Source of the DNA: CAYPXJ01 sp964414595 | GTDB lineage: Bacteria; Pseudomonadota; Alphaproteobacteria; Rickettsiales; CAIJLX01 | Assembly (NCBI GenBank): GCA_964414595.1 | Contig: CAYPXJ010000040.1 | Location: 1-13,802, forward strand | Length of the DNA stretch: 13,802 nucleotides | Reading direction: 5' to 3' | Part shown: positions 1-6,875 of the stretch, piece after piece | Position numbering within the stretch: position 1 is the first letter of the stretch | Layout: each line of letters opens with the position of its first letter | Notes under the pieces: model-generated | Told to the model about the DNA's origin: nothing | The model's database searches: none | What the model saw: the letters and a program-made list of their open reading frames with translations, nothing else | Translations under genes and position numbers: made by a program

Positions 1-1
1 G

Positions 2-709
2 CTCCTGCTCCTGTTTTTATGCAGCGCGACGGCTGAGGCCAGACCGGTGATTGCCGATCTCTCCGTGCGTTCGATCTATATCAATACACGTTTTGAGGGC
101 ATAGACATTCTGCTGTTCGGTGCGCGCCGCGATACGGGGGATATCGTGGTGGCAGTGCGCGGGCCAGAAAAGAATTTCCTTGTGCGGCAGAAGGAGCGTG
201 TAGCAGGGATTTGGATGCACACATCATCGGCCGTGTTTAGCGAATCGCCATCATTTTATGCCGTGGCTTCCAGCAAACCGTTGCCCAACTTTGCTAACCA
301 ATCGCTGTTGAGTAGTTTGGGGCTTTTGCAGCCCGAGTTTAAAATCAGCCGTCTGGCAAAAATGGAAGATTTGCCGAAATTCGAACAAGCACTCACCGAG
401 TATCAGCAGCAGCGCGGGTTGGTAGCGCGTGAAATAAAACCCGTCACCTTTTGGGGCGAAACGCTTTTTCGCACTATCCTTCGTTTTCCGGAAAATATTC
501 CCGGCGGATGGTACACGGTGGAGACGTATCTCTTTGATGAAGATCGTCTAATTTCTGTACAATCCACGCCACTGTATGTGAGCAAAGTGGGGTTTGAGGC
601 ATTTATGTATAATCTCGCGCATCGTTATAAAACGCTTTACGGTTTTGTTTGTGTGGCGTTGGCGCTGAGTGCGGGCTGGGCGGCAAGCCTTGTGTTCCGC
701 CGAATTTAG
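2..709 (+). CDS. TIGR02186/Alph_Pro_TM family membrane protein, 5' end cut by window
   Basis: The reading frame is open from the first bases, so the true start lies upstream of the window. The visible protein begins inside a signal peptide (LLLLFLCSATAEA, then RPVIADLS). A periplasmic domain of about 190 residues follows. One C-terminal membrane helix comes next (around YGFVCVALALSAGWAASLVF), with a short basic cytoplasmic end (RRI). Motifs such as the early NTRFEGIDILLFGA and the GGWYTVETYLF stretch match the TIGR02186 family as I remember it. That family is about 270 residues long, occurs once per genome and is restricted to Alphaproteobacteria. It is often found next to a TauE/SafE sulfite-exporter gene, which would lie upstream here. 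Its biochemical role is unknown. The usp gene follows after 18 bases on the same strand. A GTG at 47 is in frame but would remove the signal peptide, so I do not take it as the start. Confidence 0.8.
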   Translation, partial: LLLLFLCSATAEARPVIADLSVRSIYINTRFEGIDILLFGARRDTGDIVVAVRGPEKNFLVRQKERVAGIWMHTSSAVFSESPSFYAVASSKPLPNFANQSLLSSLGLLQPEFKISRLAKMEDLPKFEQALTEYQQQRGLVAREIKPVTFWGETLFRTILRFPENIPGGWYTVETYLFDEDRLISVQSTPLYVSKVGFEAFMYNLAHRYKTLYGFVCVALALSAGWAASLVFRRI

Positions 710-727
710 ACGTATTGAGGTGCAGGT

Positions 728-1219
728 ATGAACGAAACAAGTAAATCGCTACTGAGCAAGCCAAAATTCCTGGTGTGCATTGATGAAAAAGATCACACGC
801 GTGTCGCGCTGCAATTTGCCTGCATTAAGGCCAAAAAAACCGGTGCGAATTTGGCGCTGATTTATGTGATCGATCCCGTAGATTTTAACACCTTTTTTTC
901 GGTGGCGGATTCCTGGCGCAAGGAACACTGGGATAAAGCAGAGAAGTTGGTGCTACAGCTCTGTGAAGAGGTGCATAAGCATAGCGGTATTATTCCGAGC
1001 ATTGTGTTTCGTGAGGGTGTGATCACGCAGGAAATTGTGGAAGTCGCGGATGAAGATAACGATATTAATATGCTCATTCTAGGTGCCGCGCCGGATGGCA
1101 GTACCAATAAAAACAGGATTTTGCCGACGATAACAGCTAGTATTGGCGATAAATTGCATATTCCGGTTTTGATTGTGCCGGGCAATTTGACGGATCAACA
1201 AATCGAAGAACTGACCTAA
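728..1219 (+). CDS. Universal stress protein (UspA family), single domain
   Basis: The protein has 163 residues, the usual size for a single Usp domain. The N-terminal strand KFLVCIDE (13-20) is followed by a helix that starts at DHTRVALQFA. The second strand is ANLALIYVIDP, and the C-terminal core is INMLILGAAPDG with HIPVLIVPG. These are the standard elements of the Usp Rossmann-like fold. The ATP-binding Usp subclass carries a G-2x-G-9x-G(S/T) loop. Here the region after LILGA (118-140) reads APDGSTNKNR and does not fit that pattern well, so nucleotide binding is doubtful. A GAGG ribosome-binding site at 717-720 stands 7 bases before the ATG. The gene lies 18 bases after the membrane-protein gene and 9 bases before proB, so the three are probably co-transcribed. 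The specific stress role cannot be read from the sequence. Confidence 0.85.
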   Translation: MNETSKSLLSKPKFLVCIDEKDHTRVALQFACIKAKKTGANLALIYVIDPVDFNTFFSVADSWRKEHWDKAEKLVLQLCEEVHKHSGIIPSIVFREGVITQEIVEVADEDNDINMLILGAAPDGSTNKNRILPTITASIGDKLHIPVLIVPGNLTDQQIEELT

Positions 1220-1228
1220 ATTTTCGCC

Positions 1229-2347
1229 ATGCACACGCTGCAAAAACAAAAACGGATCATCATCAAGATCGGCTCGAGCCTGCTTATCGGTGCGAAAGGT
1301 TCGCTGCAGCAGGAATGGCTGAAGTCGCTCATCGCCGATGCGTCGCGCCTGATTAAGGATGGCAAAGAAATCGTCATCGTTTCTTCCGGCAGTATTGGGC
1401 TCGGGCGGCATATTCTTGGTTCGCCGCCTGGTCAGCCGCTGAAGCTTGAGGAAAAACAGGCCGCCGCGGCGTGCGGTCAGGTGTTGCTCATGCAGGCCTA
1501 TCAGAAATTTTTTGCCAAGCATAAGCGGGGCGTGGCGCAGGTGTTGCTCACACTTGAAGATTCGGAAGATCGACGCCGTTATTTAAACGCGCGTGCGACA
1601 TTTCGTACGCTTTTAGATGCGGGCATTGTGCCGGTGGTGAATGAAAATGATACGGTGGCGACGGAAGAAATTCGCGTGGGTGATAATGATCGTCTCGCTG
1701 CGCGCGTTGCGCAGATGGTGGAGGCGGAAACGCTCATTCTTTTTTCCGATATCGACGGGCTTTATGAAAAAGATCCGCGCAGTTTCAAAGATGCAAAACA
1801 TATTCCTACCGTCACGCAAATTAACACGGTGATCGAAGCGATGGCGGGCAGTGTCGGCTCGGTCTACGGCTCGGGCGGCATGGCCACAAAAATTGCGGCA
1901 GCGAAAATCGCCACGGCTTCCGGCTGCCATACGATCGTCACGCGCGGTGATGTGCTGAGCCCGGTGAAAGCGCTGCAAAAAGGCGGCAAGCATACAGTCT
2001 TTCTGGCCGCGAAATCGCCGCAGAATGCGCGCAAGGAATGGATCGCGCATACGCTCGGTACACGCGGCAAAATCGTCATCGACGAAGGCGCGATGCAGGC
2101 GCTCAAAAACGGCAAGAGCTTACTGCCTGCAGGCGTGCGCCAGATTTACGGTGAATTCCAGCGCGGCGACGTGGTAGAAATTATCGGCCTCAGTGCCAAG
2201 CCGTTTGCGAAAGGTATTTCCGCCTATTCGTCGGAAGATATGGCGCGTATCAAGGGGCTGAAAACAGCTGAGATCGAAAAAGTGCTGGGCTTTAAAGGCC
2301 GCGCGGAGCTCGTGCACCGCGATGATTTCGTTTTGCTGGAAAGATAA
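1229..2347 (+). CDS. proB: Glutamate 5-kinase with C-terminal PUA domain (proline biosynthesis)
   Basis: ProB phosphorylates L-glutamate with ATP to give gamma-glutamyl phosphate, the first step of proline synthesis in the cytosol. The 372 residues match the usual bacterial length. The amino-acid kinase domain covers about 8-255. It shows the nucleotide-binding start IIIKIGSSLL (10-19), VSSGSIGLG (51-59), the substrate loop VVNENDTVATEE with VGDNDRLAARVA (137-161), LFSDIDGLYEKDP (171-183) and GSGGMATKIAAAK (214-226). The PUA domain follows from about 280 (GKIVIDEGAMQAL) to 358. No strong ribosome-binding site precedes the ATG; the gene starts 9 bases after the usp stop, which suggests coupled translation. 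proA is not next to it. The downstream gene rnpB is on the opposite strand. Confidence 0.96.
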   Translation: MHTLQKQKRIIIKIGSSLLIGAKGSLQQEWLKSLIADASRLIKDGKEIVIVSSGSIGLGRHILGSPPGQPLKLEEKQAAAACGQVLLMQAYQKFFAKHKRGVAQVLLTLEDSEDRRRYLNARATFRTLLDAGIVPVVNENDTVATEEIRVGDNDRLAARVAQMVEAETLILFSDIDGLYEKDPRSFKDAKHIPTVTQINTVIEAMAGSVGSVYGSGGMATKIAAAKIATASGCHTIVTRGDVLSPVKALQKGGKHTVFLAAKSPQNARKEWIAHTLGTRGKIVIDEGAMQALKNGKSLLPAGVRQIYGEFQRGDVVEIIGLSAKPFAKGISAYSSEDMARIKGLKTAEIEKVLGFKGRAELVHRDDFVLLER

Positions 2348-2350
2348 CTA

Positions 2351-2724
2351 TATCAGATGGCCTGTAAGCCGGGTTCTGTTCCGCTTTCGCGGGATGGCCA
2401 TTCATCTAGGGCGGATGTTGCCAACCGCCTCGTGCAACCTACCCGGATAGCAACCGCCGAAACACCGGCATTCCTCGCGGAATCACTATCCCTATTTGGT
2501 CTTGCTCCCGGTGGGGTTTACCTATGCCGTTTCTGTTACCAAAAACGCGGTGCGCTCTTACCGCCCCTTTTCACCCTTACTCGCCTTTGACAGCGAGCGG
2601 TTATTTTCTGTGGCACTTTCCCTGGGGTTACCCCCGCCGGCCGTTAACCGGCACCGTGTTTCGTGGAGCCCGGACTTTCCTCTATTTGGGCAAGCCCAAA
2701 CAGCAGCCATCCGGCCATCTGATA
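2351..2724 (-). ncRNA. rnpB: RNase P RNA, bacterial type A
   Basis: This is the catalytic RNA of RNase P, which cleaves the 5' leader from precursor tRNAs. Read on the minus strand, it has the 5' signature GAGGAAAGTCCGGGCTC (2666-2682), GGTAAACCCC (2513-2522) and the 3' signature ACAGAACCCGGCTTAC (2364-2379), all in the expected order. The P1 helix is a perfect 12-bp pairing of 2713-2724 with 2351-2362, and it fixes both ends to within a few bases. The length of about 374 nt is normal for a type A RNA. The gene follows ribD on the same strand but has its own promoter. Its 3' end lies 3 bases from the convergent proB stop, and I see no hairpin with a T-tract downstream. Precise ends need RNA data. 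Confidence 0.97.
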
Positions 2725-2735
2725 CAGTTGGGCCG

Positions 2736-2764
2736 CTTATAGTGCAAAAACCTTAAAATAGCAA
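2736..2764 (-). promoter_or_regulatory. Sigma-70-type promoter of rnpB
   Basis: On the minus strand, TTGCTA (plus 2759-2764; 4 of 6 to TTGACA) is separated by exactly 17 bases from TATAAG (plus 2736-2741; 5 of 6 to TATAAT). Transcription would start near 2728-2729, about 5 bases before the P1 helix of RNase P RNA. That spacing strongly supports the assignment. The -35 box begins 3 bases after the ribD stop codon, so rnpB need not depend on the upstream operon. Confidence 0.75.
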
Positions 2765-2766
2765 GC

Positions 2767-3675
2767 TTAGCGCCTGAAATGGCGAATAGTATCGCGGTCC
2801 AGCGTGAAGCTATCCACTTGGGAAAAGCCGGAAAGATCGAGCCCGGCATCCTGTGCCTCTGGCCCTAATTTATCCGGCGATTCCAACAGATATATCTCAT
2901 CCACAAGCCCGGCTGTGAGGAAGATCTGCGCGGTTTTCGCGCCACCTTCCACCAGCAGGCGGGTCGTATCTTTTAGCGAGGTGAGAAACTCCGGTAACGC
3001 TTCAAGATTTTCACGATTAAGAATCAGCCGCTGTGGCGATCGATCTTCGAGGCCTGCAATACGGCAGGTGAGAAGAGGTTTATCGATTTCCGCCGTGCGT
3101 GCGCCGATGGCGATCGCATCATGCGTAGCGCGCAGCATGTGCGTGAAGCGGTCGGCGACGGGTGAGGTGATTTTCGTGCGTGCACCCGGCATACCGGTTT
3201 TTCCGTCAGCAGAAAGCGCGAGTTTTAACGTTACATGCGGACGTTTTTTCATAGTCGTGGAAAAAAATCCGCTGAGATCGCGCGTGATTTTTTCCTGTAG
3301 TAATCCTACGGAAACATCGATTCCCTGTGCGCGAAGTTTTTCGATGCTTTTGCCATTCGTACGCGGGTCGGGGTCGGTCAAACCTATCACCACGCGGCGC
3401 GGCTTGGCGGTAATCACCGCGTCAACGCACGGCGGTGTTTTGCCCTGATGTGCACAAGGTTCGAGTGTGACATAAAATGTTGCGCCGTGCGTATCACCAG
3501 CCTGTGCGATCGCTTGTGTTTCGGCATGCGGCCTGCCACCTATCGCGGTTGCAGCGGCGGCGAGAATCACATCTTCGTGCGCGATGACGCAGCCGACTGC
3601 AGGATTGCCGCCTGTTGCGCCCATATGCGCGCGCGCAATCGATGCGGCCAAGCGCATGGCGCATTCGTCTCTCAC
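2767..3675 (-). CDS. ribD: Riboflavin biosynthesis protein RibD (deaminase/reductase), compact form
   Basis: RibD deaminates the pyrimidine intermediate of riboflavin synthesis and then reduces its ribosyl side chain. The deaminase domain has the zinc site HAE (residues 50-52) and PCAHQGKTPPC (Cys74, Cys83), closely matching the numbering in E. coli RibD. The reductase domain starts near RPHVTLKLALSADGKTG and contains ITSPVADR, RLLVEGGAKTA and AGLVDEIYLL. With 302 residues it is well short of the usual 360 or so. About 40 residues are missing between RLILN and LLVEGG in the reductase half. I chose GTG 3675 because the family begins with DE-x-x-M-x-x-A, here RDECAMRLA. ATG 3657 would trim that motif, and the longer frame to 3780 overlaps nrdR. 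No clear ribosome-binding site is seen. It is the last gene of rpiB-glyA-nrdR-ribD, 19 bases after nrdR. Confidence 0.9.
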   Translation of the reverse strand: MRDECAMRLAASIARAHMGATGGNPAVGCVIAHEDVILAAAATAIGGRPHAETQAIAQAGDTHGATFYVTLEPCAHQGKTPPCVDAVITAKPRRVVIGLTDPDPRTNGKSIEKLRAQGIDVSVGLLQEKITRDLSGFFSTTMKKRPHVTLKLALSADGKTGMPGARTKITSPVADRFTHMLRATHDAIAIGARTAEIDKPLLTCRIAGLEDRSPQRLILNRENLEALPEFLTSLKDTTRLLVEGGAKTAQIFLTAGLVDEIYLLESPDKLGPEAQDAGLDLSGFSQVDSFTLDRDTIRHFRR

Positions 3676-3694
3676 GCTAAAAATAGAAGCAGAT

Positions 3695-4150
3695 TTACTT
3701 GCGGCCACCGAGTGTGCCGATGAATTTTTCGAAATCTTTGGTTTCGCGGAAATCGCGATACACCGACGCAAAACGTACATAGGCGATTGGGTCGAGTTCT
3801 TTCAGCGCTTCCATCACTTTTTCACCAATCAGCGCGGAAGGAATTTCCGATTCGCCGAGGCTTTCAAGTCCGCGCACGATATTATTCACGAGCATTTCGA
3901 CCTGCTCATGCGTGACCGGGCGCTTACGCGTCGCGATGCTGATCGAGCGCACAAGTTTATCGCGATCAAAGGTGCGTTTTTCGCCGTTCTTTTTTACCAC
4001 GACGAGTTCGCGCAGCTGCACGCGCTCGAAAGTAGTGAAGCGTGAATCGCATTTGGTGCAATAACGGCGGCGGCGGATCGATTGCGCGTCTTCGCTGGGG
4101 CGTGAATCTTTTACTTGCGTATCGTGATTGCCGCAGAAGGGACAGCGCAT
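3695..4150 (-). CDS. nrdR: Transcriptional repressor NrdR (zinc ribbon plus ATP-cone)
   Basis: NrdR represses ribonucleotide reductase genes in response to ATP/dATP bound by its ATP-cone. The 151 residues are the family's normal length. The N-terminal zinc ribbon has CPFC (Cys3, Cys6) and CTKC (Cys31, Cys34), with the basic DNA-binding stretch IRRRRYC (25-31) and RFTTFERVQ after it. The ATP-cone runs from about 49 (LVVVKKNGEKRTFDRDKL) to 139 (YVRFASVYRDFRETKDF). A GAGG ribosome-binding site stands 4 bases before the ATG. The gene starts 9 bases after the glyA stop, so the two are co-transcribed. No ribonucleotide reductase gene is in the window, but a NrdR box precedes glyA, which suggests autoregulation. 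Confidence 0.97.
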   Translation of the reverse strand: MRCPFCGNHDTQVKDSRPSEDAQSIRRRRYCTKCDSRFTTFERVQLRELVVVKKNGEKRTFDRDKLVRSISIATRKRPVTHEQVEMLVNNIVRGLESLGESEIPSALIGEKVMEALKELDPIAYVRFASVYRDFRETKDFEKFIGTLGGRK

Positions 4151-4159
4151 AATGCCTCG

Positions 4160-5434
4160 CTAGTTGGGGTAAATCGGGAAAGCGTCGCAGAGCTTGCGCA
4201 CTTTCGCTTTCACTTCCTGCTCAACGGTGCCGTTGTTTTCCGGATTTTTGGAAAGACCATCCAGCACATCGCCGATCAGGTTGCCGATTTGTTTGAATTC
4301 ACTTTCGCCGAAGCCGCGCGTCGTGCCTGCGGGTGAGCCGAGGCGCACGCCGGAAGTGATAAACGGTTTCTGCGGGTCGAACGGAATCGCGTTTTTATTG
4401 CAGGTGAGGCCGGCGCGCTCCAGGCTTTCTTCCGCCTGTTTGCCGGTCAGGTTTTTCGGGCGCAGATCAACCAGCACGATATGGCTATCTGTACCACCCG
4501 TACCAATCGCTAAGCCCCGCGCGATCAGTGTTTCCGCTAGCGCTTGCGCATTTTTAATCACCGCTTTTGCATAGGTTTTGAAAGAAGGCTGCAGCGCTTC
4601 GCCGAACGCCACCGCTTTACCCGCGATCACATGCATCAGCGGGCCGCCTTGAATGCCCGGGAAGATCAGCGAATTGAATTTTTTGCCGAGTTCTTCGTTG
4701 TTCGAAAGAATCAAACCGCCGCGTGGACCGCGAAGTGTTTTGTGTGTTGTCGTCGTTACCGCGTCGGCAATACCGATCGGCGAGGGATATTCACCCGCCA
4801 CGACAAGCCCTGCGTAATGCGCGATATCGGCCATCAGGAATGCGCCGACGCTATCCGCAATCGCGCGAAATTTTTTGAAATCAATTTGGCGCGGATAGGC
4901 CGAAGCGCCGCACACAACCAGCTTGGGTTTATGTTCATGCGCGAGTTTTTCCGCTTCTTCGTAATCGATGAGGCCATCTTCTTTGCGCACGCCATATTGA
5001 ATGGAGTTAAACCATTTGCCCGAAAGATTTGGCGCCGCGCCGTGCGTTAAGTGGCCACCGGCGGCGAGCGACATACCGAGAATCGTATCGCCTGGCTTGA
5101 TTAGCGCGGCGAACACTGCCTGATTCGCTTGTGAACCGGAATTCGGCTGCACGTTTGCATAAGTACAATTAAAAAGTTTTTTCGCGCGATCGATCGCAAC
5201 TTGTTCTACTTCGTCTACAAATTCGCAGCCGCCGTAATAGCGTTTGCCGGGATAACCTTCGGCGTATTTATTCGTCAGCACTGAGCCTTGCGCATTGAGC
5301 ACCGCTTGGCTGGTAATATTTTCCGACGCGATCAGCTCAATTTGATTTTGCTGGCGCTCAAGTTCGCGCTCAATGGAAGCAAAAATTTCAGGATCTTGTT
5401 TGGAAAGTGGGGCAGAGAAAAAAGCGGAGGACAT
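4160..5434 (-). CDS. glyA: Serine hydroxymethyltransferase
   Basis: GlyA converts serine and tetrahydrofolate to glycine and 5,10-methylene-tetrahydrofolate, using pyridoxal phosphate. It is the main source of one-carbon units for dTMP, purines and methionine. Signature stretches are IELIASENITS near the N-terminus, NKYAEGYPGKRYYGG, NVQPNSGSQAN, the cofactor-lysine motif TTTTHKTLRGPRGG (Lys232 in this numbering), and SGVRLGSPAGTTRG near the C-terminus. From ATG 5434 the protein has 424 residues and begins MSSAFFSAPLSKQDPEIF, as alphaproteobacterial homologues typically do. An AAGGA lies about 12 bases upstream of it. An in-frame ATG at 5473 would add 13 residues, but it has no ribosome-binding site and sits directly behind a TATAAA and the NrdR box, where transcription may begin. 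nrdR follows after 9 bases. Confidence 0.97.
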   Translation of the reverse strand: MSSAFFSAPLSKQDPEIFASIERELERQQNQIELIASENITSQAVLNAQGSVLTNKYAEGYPGKRYYGGCEFVDEVEQVAIDRAKKLFNCTYANVQPNSGSQANQAVFAALIKPGDTILGMSLAAGGHLTHGAAPNLSGKWFNSIQYGVRKEDGLIDYEEAEKLAHEHKPKLVVCGASAYPRQIDFKKFRAIADSVGAFLMADIAHYAGLVVAGEYPSPIGIADAVTTTTHKTLRGPRGGLILSNNEELGKKFNSLIFPGIQGGPLMHVIAGKAVAFGEALQPSFKTYAKAVIKNAQALAETLIARGLAIGTGGTDSHIVLVDLRPKNLTGKQAEESLERAGLTCNKNAIPFDPQKPFITSGVRLGSPAGTTRGFGESEFKQIGNLIGDVLDGLSKNPENNGTVEQEVKAKVRKLCDAFPIYPN

Positions 5435-5480
5435 AGTTTCGGAAGATTCCTTCTTAAGAGGGGCTGCTGACATATTTATA

Positions 5481-5496
5481 CCACTATATATAGTGT
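5481..5496. promoter_or_regulatory. NrdR box upstream of glyA-nrdR-ribD
   Basis: The 14 bases CACTATATATAGTG (5482-5495) are a perfect palindrome. The 16-mer ACACTATATATAGTGG on the minus strand matches the published NrdR-box consensus acaCwAtATaTwGtgt, as I recall it, at 15 of 16 positions. It lies in the gap between rpiB and glyA, 46 bases before the preferred glyA start, and is followed on the minus strand by TATAAA (5475-5480), a possible -10 box. A repressor bound here would cover the promoter. NrdR boxes usually come in pairs about 31 bp apart; I see no second copy within about 40 bases on either side. The box match is read directly; control by NrdR is inference. Confidence 0.75.
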
Positions 5497-5528
5497 TGAA
5501 AAAGCCTCTCTAGCCAGTTTTCTGCGAT

Positions 5529-5960
5529 TTAGCAAGAAAGTTTATTCACACGTGTGGTGTGTCTGCCACCCTCGAACGGGGTGGTTAAGAAGGCGCGCAG
5601 GCAGACAATGCTGGTTGGTTCATCGGTGATGCGCGCGCCGAGTGCGAGCACATTGGCATCGTTATGCTGGCGGGCGAGACGCGCGGTTTCTTCGCTGTGG
5701 CAGAGCGCGGCGCGGATTTTCGGGTTGCGATTTGCGGCAATCGAAATCCCAATACCAGAGCCGCAGATGACCACTCCCAGTGCGGCTTCGCCGTTTGCCA
5801 CGGCATCGGCAACTTTTTTGCCGTAATCAGGATAATCGACCGATTCGGTATTATGTGTGCCGAGATCGAGTGCGGTAAAACCAAGGCGCGCGATTTCTTC
5901 AATAAGAAGCGCTTTGCGTTCGAAACCTGCATGATCGGAGGCGATGGCAATAATAGTCAT
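5529..5960 (-). CDS. rpiB: Ribose-5-phosphate isomerase B
   Basis: RpiB interconverts ribose 5-phosphate and ribulose 5-phosphate in the pentose phosphate pathway, providing precursors for nucleotides and, through ribulose 5-phosphate and GTP, for riboflavin. The 143 residues match the family length. The start IAIASDHAGFERK carries Asp9 and His10. VICGSGIGISIAANR holds the catalytic Cys66, and ARQHNDANVLALGAR holds His99, both at the same positions as in E. coli RpiB. FEGGRHTTRV near the C-terminus is also typical. It starts 24 bases after the prepilin stop with no clear ribosome-binding site, and ends 94 bases before the preferred glyA start. It may share a transcript with the prepilin gene, glyA or both. 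Confidence 0.96.
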   Translation of the reverse strand: MTIIAIASDHAGFERKALLIEEIARLGFTALDLGTHNTESVDYPDYGKKVADAVANGEAALGVVICGSGIGISIAANRNPKIRAALCHSEETARLARQHNDANVLALGARITDEPTSIVCLRAFLTTPFEGGRHTTRVNKLSC

Positions 5961-5984
5961 GCCGCAGTAAAAGCAGAAAAGTGC

Positions 5985-6791
5985 TTAGTCTGCAAGCTGC
6001 CAGTAAGAGCGGTAGGTCACAACGTCGTCGAAATTATTTTCTGTCATACGTTGGATGAAATATTGCTGGTTGTCGCCGCCAGGGCAGGCAGTACCGCTGG
6101 CGTACGGGCAATTTGCCACTTCAAGCGGCAGAGTATTAAGCGGCGCTTCCATCTGGCCACCTTTTGCGCGCCATGCAAAACCACCGTTCGGACCATGGCT
6201 GACAATCACATATACCGCACCCGTAACTTGTCCTGGTTCGGCTACCACGTCCGGAGGCGTATGGGTTGCATCGTTATCAATACCAATCGCACCTTCTGTC
6301 GTGGGTGCAGAACCGGAAAAACCCTGTACACCGTTATTATCGCGGAAGCGTTCGTCCATCACATAGGTAAATTTGCGTTGCCAGCCATCCAGCATGGTAG
6401 ATGGGTTCAGGTTGAGCGTGGTGACGGGAAGAACCCCGACGCTGATGTTCGCGACGGAAGAATGGGTGGCAGCTGCGCACACCACCGGGTTGCCCGCGCC
6501 CGGATTTACATCCTCCACCAATTCGCGCCCGAAAGTAGCGTCGGTAGAAGGCAGGGCGCCATTTGCCGGGCAGGGCAGATAGCCAAATTTATCCACGAAT
6601 TTATCGATCATGAGCTGAATGGTTTCCATGCGCTCCAGCGTATTATCCACGCGTGCGGCATTGATACGCGTAGAACCGAGGGAAAGCGCACTGCCCGCGA
6701 TAAGGGCAATAATGGTAAGCACAACCGCCAGTTCAACTAGCGTAAAGCCTTGAATTTTCTGGATTTTTTCTTTCCCGGTCATAAATCGCAT
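5985..6791 (-). CDS. Type IV prepilin-like (type II secretion pseudopilin) protein
   Basis: The N-terminus is a class III leader: a short basic leader (MRFMTGKEKIQKIQG), then the processing site G|FTLVE and a hydrophobic helix (FTLVELAVVLTIIALIAGSAL). PilD-type peptidase would cut after Gly15 and methylate Phe16; Glu20 is the conserved Glu5 of pilins. The remainder (to 268 residues) is a secreted domain with YLPCPANG, a second cysteine region (NCPYASGTACPGG), and YVIVSHGPNGGFAW. The YLPCPA motif recurs, as I recall, in a group of alphaproteobacterial prepilin-like proteins of unknown role. No other pilus or secretion gene is in the window. ATG 6791 or ATG 6782 could be the start, giving leaders of 15 or 12 residues. 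A longer frame from GTG 6884 would bury the leader and is unlikely. Confidence 0.85.
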   Translation of the reverse strand: MRFMTGKEKIQKIQGFTLVELAVVLTIIALIAGSALSLGSTRINAARVDNTLERMETIQLMIDKFVDKFGYLPCPANGALPSTDATFGRELVEDVNPGAGNPVVCAAATHSSVANISVGVLPVTTLNLNPSTMLDGWQRKFTYVMDERFRDNNGVQGFSGSAPTTEGAIGIDNDATHTPPDVVAEPGQVTGAVYVIVSHGPNGGFAWRAKGGQMEAPLNTLPLEVANCPYASGTACPGGDNQQYFIQRMTENNFDDVVTYRSYWQLAD

Positions 6792-6795
6792 TATA
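6790..6795 (-). promoter_or_regulatory. Possible -10 box of the prepilin gene
   Basis: The minus strand reads TATAAT here, a perfect -10 hexamer, in the 84-base divergent gap between the prepilin gene and the phage module. Its last two bases are the first two of ATG 6791. If it is used, transcription would start near 6783 and the mRNA would begin at or next to ATG 6782, giving a leaderless transcript. No convincing -35 hexamer stands at 16-18 bases; TGGATT at 17 matches only 3 of 6. A second minus-strand TATAAT at 6862-6867 has no -35 either. Confidence 0.3.
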
Positions 6796-6875
6796 CTATG
6801 AATTTTGGCAAAAATCCAGCGTCTCGGGCTTCCGGATCGGAGCAATCCCTTTATCCTGCGAATTATAAGGATTTT

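Noticed and set aside
2357..2756. Three overlapping plus-strand reading frames of 72-86 codons between proB and ribD
   Set aside because: They lie over the RNase P RNA gene on the other strand; such spurious proteins are a known product of rnpB loci.
2883..2896. AGATATATCT palindrome in ribD, considered as a second NrdR box
   Set aside because: It lacks the conserved C and G flanks of the NrdR box core and lies within coding sequence.
5973..5993. Inverted repeat GCAGA/TCTGC between the prepilin gene and rpiB, considered as a terminator
   Set aside because: Only 5 bp of stem with an 11-base loop and no T-tract.
5664..6740. Plus-strand reading frame of 358 codons
   Set aside because: It is antisense to rpiB and the prepilin gene, both of which have clear family motifs, and its own translation looks like no protein family.
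6792..6875. Search for an attachment site or rightward promoter at the border of the phage-like module
   Set aside because: No repeat, tRNA or convincing -35/-10 pair for the plus strand was found; a TATAAG at 6864-6869 lacks a -35 box.
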